DNA of 64,000 bases, taken from positions 1 through 64,000 of the forward strand of contig QFQP01000015.1 of NCBI GenBank assembly GCA_003243425.1. The letters are read 5' to 3'. The position numbers were made by a program, and so were the translations under genes. Numbering within the stretch: position 1 is the first letter of the stretch; each line of letters opens with the position of its first letter. The stretch comes from Archangium gephyra. Its GTDB lineage: Bacteria > Myxococcota > Myxococcia > Myxococcales > Myxococcaceae. The notes under the pieces were generated by a model. The model did not search any database and had not been told where the DNA came from. It worked only from the letters and a program-made list of their open reading frames with translations. Positions 59,974 through 64,000 of this stretch are shown here, in pieces.

Positions 59974-61292
59974 CAGTTGCACGCTCCCGTCGTCATGTTG
60001 CACGTCTGACCCTGCTGACAGGTCGCCAGCACGCCACCGCTGTTGCAACGCGGGCGGCAGAAACCGGGCGAGACCGACGAGCTCCCGGGCTGGCACACAT
60101 AGCCGCTGCGGCAGGTGCTCTGCGTGCCTGGCGCGCTGCACGACGCGCGGCAGTTGCTCTGCTGCGTGCCGAAGAAGGTCTCGGTGACGCACACCGAGCC
60201 GGCGGAGCACGCGGTGCCGTTGCCGCAGCTCGCGGTGCAGTACCCGCCGCCGTAGCCGGTGGTCTGCCCCGCGAACTGCTCGGGAATGCAGATGGCGGTG
60301 AACGGAGGCTGACAGTCCTGCGTGTCGCCACAGGGCGAGCCGACCGCGGGGTTGGTGGCACCGGCGTCGGGCATCGTGGTGCCACCACACGTGCCGTTGG
60401 TGCACTGCGTGCCCATCGGGCAGCGCTGACACATGGCCCCCGCGCGACCGCAGGCCATCGCCGAGTTGCCCGAGCGGCACTGACCGTTGTCGCAGCAGCC
60501 ATTGGGGCACGACATCGGCCCGCAGGACGGCGCCGGGGTGCACACGCCGTTGGTACAGGACTCGCCCATCGCGCACTGTCGGCACAGCTGACCGCCGGTG
60601 CCGCACGTGAAGCGCGACTGCGCCTGCCGCGGCAGACACTGACCGTTGGCGCAGCAGCTGTCGGGGCAGGTCTGCGGGCCACAGGCCGGCGCGGTTGCAC
60701 ACTGTCCGTTCGCGCACGTCTGACCCTGCATGCAGCTCGCGCACGCGGTGCCGCCGAGCCCACACGCGATGGCCGACTGATTCGCGGGCGAGACGCAGAA
60801 CCCGTTGGTGCAGCAACCGGCGCACGACATCGGGCCGCAGGCCGTCATCACGCAGGCGCCGTTGACGCATTGCTCGCCGAAGCTGCAGGCGATGCACTGG
60901 GCGCCGCCGGCTCCGCACGCGAAGGGCTCGTTGCCGAGCTGACAGCCGATGGCGGAGTTGCAGCCCGCGCACGAACCGGTGCCACCGCCGACCGCGCCCG
61001 TACCGCCACCCGTGCTGCCGACGCCACCGCCGAGGGTGCCGGTGCCGCCCGCGGTCGAGCCACCACCCGTCGCGCCGCCGCCTCCGCCGGTGTTGCCCAT
61101 GCCGCCGCCGGTGTTGCCGACACCACCGTCTCCGGTCGACCCCGCACCGCCACCTCCCGCGCCGGACTGACACGAGCCGTCGATGCAGAGGCCCCCGTCA
61201 CAGTCGACGTTGCGAACGCACTGCGTTTCGGTCACCGGCGTGAGGCACGCGGAAGCGGTGAGGCTGATCAACACGGGAAGCAGGCGGCGCAT
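59973..61292 (-). CDS. Cys-rich repeat lipoprotein
   Basis: A 439-residue lipoprotein (SASAC) with a Gly-rich linker (GGVGNTGGGMGNTGGGGG-like) and then four copies of an approximately 45-residue disulfide-rich unit with the pattern CGPxxCxxGCCxNGxC...ACGxGGxxCxxC...C-NGxC, followed by two more cysteine-rich modules. The fold resembles EGF or keratin-like repeats seen in myxobacterial outer-surface proteins. Probably displayed on the surface. ATG 61292 is preceded by AAAGGAG. Confidence 0.82.
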   Translation of the reverse strand: MRRLLPVLISLTASACLTPVTETQCVRNVDCDGGLCIDGSCQSGAGGGGAGSTGDGGVGNTGGGMGNTGGGGGATGGGSTAGGTGTLGGGVGSTGGGTGAVGGGTGSCAGCNSAIGCQLGNEPFACGAGGAQCIACSFGEQCVNGACVMTACGPMSCAGCCTNGFCVSPANQSAIACGLGGTACASCMQGQTCANGQCATAPACGPQTCPDSCCANGQCLPRQAQSRFTCGTGGQLCRQCAMGESCTNGVCTPAPSCGPMSCPNGCCDNGQCRSGNSAMACGRAGAMCQRCPMGTQCTNGTCGGTTMPDAGATNPAVGSPCGDTQDCQPPFTAICIPEQFAGQTTGYGGGYCTASCGNGTACSAGSVCVTETFFGTQQSNCRASCSAPGTQSTCRSGYVCQPGSSSVSPGFCRPRCNSGGVLATCQQGQTCNMTTGACN

Positions 61293-61347
61293 GAGGGACT
61301 CCTTTGAAGAGCGGTCAACACGGCCTTCTACCCCGGTGGCGTGAGGT

Positions 61348-62091
61348 ATGAAGAGGACCGTGAAGATTCTGTGCCCCAGCTGCGAGCGGCTGCTGACACT
61401 CGGCGCGTTTCGACTGGAAGGTTCGACGCTGGTGGTGACCTGCGTCGGCTGCGGTGTCGAGTCGCGCGCAGAACAACCTGCTGCGGCGGCGGTGGCGCCG
61501 TCGTTCGCGGGGTCGCGCCCGGTGAGCCAGGCGCCGCGCGTTTCACTGGCGTCGACCGAGGGCGGCAGCAACGTGGTGGTGCTGCGCACCGCGGGGCACG
61601 ACGCGGTGGCGAAGGCCGCCGCGGCCGCCGATGACGCGCCGTTCGCGGTGCCTGACAACGTGTGCCCGCGCTGCATCGCTCCGCGCGCTGCGGCCGCGGC
61701 GTGCCCCCACTGCGGCATCAGCTTCGAGCGTTACGAAGCGTCGATGACGATGCCGCCGAAGTGGCTGCGTGACGACTGGGTGGCGCTGCTGCGCGACTGG
61801 GGCAACGAAGCGAAGCACACGATGGTGCGCAGAAAGGCCCAGCAGCTCGACGCGCTCGCGGCCGTGGGGCGCTTGTACCGGCTGCGGCTGGCGACGGTGC
61901 CCGAAGACCCGTTCGCGCACGAAGGTCGCGCTGAGATTCTGCGGCTGGCGGCGGTGACCATCTCGCTCGCGCGGCCCGGCGAAGACCACGAGCTGACGAT
62001 GAGCCCGCGCCGGAGAAACGCGATTCTCGGGCTGGGCGGCTTCGCCATCTTCGTGGTGCTGTTTCTGGCGCTGCGGATGTTGCTGAGCTGA
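61348..62091 (+). CDS. Zinc-ribbon protein with C-terminal membrane anchor
   Basis: A 247-residue protein with an N-terminal MJ0042-type zinc ribbon (C9, C12, C32, C35), a Pro/Ala-rich linker, a second CxxC...CxxC ribbon (CPRC and CPHC, about 98-120), a helical domain and a C-terminal transmembrane helix. Such tail-anchored zinc-ribbon proteins are frequent in myxobacteria and unexplained. Divergent from the Cys-rich lipoprotein; its stop TGATCA faces the amidohydrolase. Confidence 0.78.
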   Translation: MKRTVKILCPSCERLLTLGAFRLEGSTLVVTCVGCGVESRAEQPAAAAVAPSFAGSRPVSQAPRVSLASTEGGSNVVVLRTAGHDAVAKAAAAADDAPFAVPDNVCPRCIAPRAAAAACPHCGISFERYEASMTMPPKWLRDDWVALLRDWGNEAKHTMVRRKAQQLDALAAVGRLYRLRLATVPEDPFAHEGRAEILRLAAVTISLARPGEDHELTMSPRRRNAILGLGGFAIFVVLFLALRMLLS

Positions 62092-62096
62092 TCACC

Positions 62097-63398
62097 TCAC
62101 GGCCCACGCCGCCCGCGCGCCCACACCTCGACGATGTTCATGGTGTTGGCGATGTCGACCAACGGGTCGGCGCCGAGCACCACGAAGTCGGCGCGCTTGC
62201 CGGGCTCGAGCGTTCCGCGGTCGTTCAACTGCAACACCTTCGCGGCCTCACGCGTGGCGATGCCCAGGGCCTGCAGGGGCGTCAGCCCCGCCTCGACCAT
62301 CAACGCCAGCTCGCGATGTTCGGCGACGCCCGGCACGCGCTCCGGCGTGCCACCGCTGTCGGTCCCGAAGCCGACCTTCACGCCCGCGTCGAACAGGGTC
62401 TTGAGGTTCACCAGCCCGTGCTTCAGCGACCTCCGGGCGGCAGGAACCTTCGGGTCTCTCAGCTTCCGTTCGCGCCACGCCGGTGACGCACGCTGCGCCG
62501 CGAACTCGGGCGAGAGCGCCGCGGTGACGAACTTCGAGCGGGTCCACGGGGCGCGTTCGGCCCACGCGACGGTCGCCTCGTCGAGCTGCAGGGTGGCGAG
62601 GTACCAGGTGCCGCGCTTCTTCATCTCGGCGATGAGCGCGTCGTCGACGGGGCCGTCTCGAACACCATGCGCCAGCACGTCGACGCCCGCCTTCACCGCG
62701 GCACGCGCGTCTTCGAGGTCGTGCACGTGCGCCGCGACGCGGAGCCCGACGGTGTGCGCTTCGTCGATGACGGCCATCAGCACCTCGGGCTTCATCTTCT
62801 GCTTCACCTGCCCGCCGAAGTCGTCGAGCCACAACTTCACGAAGTCGGTCTCGCGCGCCTTCATCTGCCGCACGGCGTCGCGCGCCTCCTCGGCCGTCGC
62901 GGGGCGAAAGAGCTGATCCGCGTCGAGCTTCACCATGTCCTGTGGCGGCGCTCCGTCGGGAACACCCACGCCGCGGTCGGCGCCGAAGACGTCGGCGCCG
63001 GTGAGCCTGCCCGCGTGCGCGTCACGGCGAACGTCGACGAAGGCCGCGCCGTTGAAGCCCAGGGACATCACGGTGGTGACCCCGCTGCGTCGATAGCGCT
63101 CGAGCGTCGCCACCATGTTCTCGCGCGTGTAGCCCGCAGACCCGACGTCGACGCCCTTCACGTGGCCCACGTGCGAGTGGTCGGAGATGAGCCCGGGGAT
63201 GATGAACTTCCCGCGCACGTCGCGAACCTCTGCGTCTTGGGGGAGCTCGTCAGCGCCGACGCTGATGACCCGACCCTCGTCGATGATCAACGTCGCGCCG
63301 TCGAGCACACGGTTTCCGTCGAACACGCGACCACCGGTGAAGGCGATGGGCCGAGCCAACGCCACGGAGCTGATCAACGCGAGCCAGAGGAGCTTCAT
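62097..63398 (-). CDS. Amidohydrolase (imidazolonepropionase-like), exported
   Basis: A 433-residue amidohydrolase with a signal peptide (about residues 1-17) and the metallo-dependent hydrolase fold: H74 and H76 in DHSHVGH, the likely carbamylated Lys in FVKLWLDDFGG, later His residues in AAHVHD and AHGVRD, and catalytic Asp in GTDSGG. Family members of this kind act on peptides or phosphoesters in the periplasm (Xaa-Pro or prolidase-like). Start ATG 63398 chosen over an upstream GTG. Confidence 0.88.
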   Translation of the reverse strand: MKLLWLALISSVALARPIAFTGGRVFDGNRVLDGATLIIDEGRVISVGADELPQDAEVRDVRGKFIIPGLISDHSHVGHVKGVDVGSAGYTRENMVATLERYRRSGVTTVMSLGFNGAAFVDVRRDAHAGRLTGADVFGADRGVGVPDGAPPQDMVKLDADQLFRPATAEEARDAVRQMKARETDFVKLWLDDFGGQVKQKMKPEVLMAVIDEAHTVGLRVAAHVHDLEDARAAVKAGVDVLAHGVRDGPVDDALIAEMKKRGTWYLATLQLDEATVAWAERAPWTRSKFVTAALSPEFAAQRASPAWRERKLRDPKVPAARRSLKHGLVNLKTLFDAGVKVGFGTDSGGTPERVPGVAEHRELALMVEAGLTPLQALGIATREAAKVLQLNDRGTLEPGKRADFVVLGADPLVDIANTMNIVEVWARGRRGP

Positions 63399-63416
63399 GA
63401 GGCCCACGTAACGACC

Positions 63417-64000
63417 TCAGAACACGAAGTAGATGAAGTCGGACCGGGGGCTGCCGTACGCGAGCAGGAACCAGGTCATGAAGCCCGCGAGCGCGAGCTC
63501 CCAGCGAGAACGAAGCGTCTCGAGGCGCTCGTACCGCACCAGCGCGAACATCGGCTTCTGCAGCGCGAGGAAGAGCGCGGTCAGCACCACCGTCTGCGTG
63601 GGCATCGAGGGGTCGAAGTGCCCGCCGAACAGCTGCTGCACGAGCTGCCACAGGTGCGCCATCGACGGCGCGCGGAACGGCAACCACAACGCCACCACCA
63701 CGTGGAAGGTGATGAACACCTGCAACCAGCGCGGCCACCTTGCGAGCCTCGACTCCAGCTCCATCCACAGGCCGTGGAGCGTGCCCCAGAGAATGAAGTT
63801 CCACCCCGCGCCGTGCCACAGCCCGCCGAGCGCCATGGTGGCGAGCCGGTTGAAGGCCGCGCGCGGTCTGCTCACGCCACGGCTGCCACCGAGCGGAATG
63901 AAGAGGTAGTCACGCAGCCAGCTCGACAGCGTGATGTGCCAACGCCGCCAGAATTCACGCAGCGACGCCGAGCCGTAGGGGTGGTCGAAGTTGATGGGCA
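63417..64000 (-). CDS. MBOAT-family acyltransferase, C-terminal part
   Basis: The 3-prime portion of a membrane-bound O-acyltransferase (AlgI/DltB-like); the gene continues past the window edge. The sequence contains FWRRWHITLSSWLRDYLF and GGLWHGAGWNFILWG, with the two conserved histidines of the MBOAT active site, and several membrane helices to the C-terminus. It likely acylates an extracellular polysaccharide or lipid-linked glycan. Lies 18 bp downstream of the amidohydrolase start on the same strand. Confidence 0.88.
   Translation of the reverse strand, partial: PINFDHPYGSASLREFWRRWHITLSSWLRDYLFIPLGGSRGVSRPRAAFNRLATMALGGLWHGAGWNFILWGTLHGLWMELESRLARWPRWLQVFITFHVVVALWLPFRAPSMAHLWQLVQQLFGGHFDPSMPTQTVVLTALFLALQKPMFALVRYERLETLRSRWELALAGFMTWFLLAYGSPRSDFIYFVF

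Noticed and set aside
1..64000. Search for tRNA and rRNA genes
   Set aside because: No cloverleaf-like or rRNA-like sequence was seen in any intergenic gap; all gaps over about 300 bp were read.

Overview
The window is a gene-dense, very GC-rich bacterial chromosome segment with third-position GC so strong that almost every gene carries long spurious antisense frames. It most likely comes from a myxobacterium (Myxococcota). The evidence is a DUF2378/TIGR02265 protein (7027-7578, a family essentially confined to myxobacteria), a soluble Hanks-type Ser/Thr kinase, a chemosensory cluster, and many lipoproteins with GGGTAT-type linkers, EGF-like cysteine repeats or MopE-type metal-binding repeats. 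I see no rRNA, tRNA, CRISPR array, prophage or intact insertion sequence.

Layout. 209-2511: flavin monooxygenase and PF10118 hydrolase in one overlapping operon, divergent from a LytS/LytTR-type two-component pair (2760-4600). 4726-9504: CoA-transferase/EVE pair, a lipoprotein, the DUF2378 protein, a ThrE-like exporter and a DUF4124 protein. 9894-16849: RNase H-like protein, membrane proteins, a 59-bp direct repeat, a three-gene translationally coupled operon ending in an acyl-CoA thioesterase, a Sel1 protein, Maf and an outer-membrane protein. 16868-19238: three tandem paralogues of an unrecognised family. 19323-22873: DTW protein, lipoprotein, HxlR regulator divergent from a quinone-reductase-like MDR enzyme across a clear inverted repeat, NUDIX and an unknown protein. 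22944-25337: large surface lipoprotein with an 18-bp minisatellite. 25440-29537: chemosensory cluster CheC-CheA-CheY-CheW plus a membrane protein, with no receptor, CheR or CheB. 29559-32610: two tandem lipoprotein paralogues and two tandem barrel-like proteins. 32981-38881: GT2 glycosyltransferase, DHFR-like protein with an abnormal C-terminus, M1 aminopeptidase, Ser/Thr kinase and a helical repeat protein. 39286-40761: LysM protein with a His/Cys pair resembling clan CD (caspase-like) peptidases. 40909-50066: DMT transporter, haem-motif lipoprotein, MopE-like lipoprotein, GH13 lipoprotein, TPMT-like methyltransferase, bestrophin and Acg-type nitroreductase. 50067-53826: SMP-30 lipoprotein, then an NAD-kinase-like/SPFH/unknown trio. 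53839-54076: decayed VapBC-like module. 54167-64000: dnaN, outer-membrane protein, M50 protease, lipoprotein operon, a structured intergenic element, AbiEi/DUF559-like protein, Cys-rich lipoprotein, zinc-ribbon membrane protein, amidohydrolase and the end of an MBOAT acyltransferase.

Gene organisation is extremely compact. Same-strand neighbours often overlap by 4 bp (ATGA or GTGA), implying translational coupling. Convergent pairs often abut with zero spacing or overlap. Fourteen stop codons are embedded in the palindrome TGATCA, sometimes extended to 14-bp palindromes or to a 12-bp hairpin. Functional assignments come from motifs read by eye; no database search was possible, so family names without quoted motifs should be treated as provisional.
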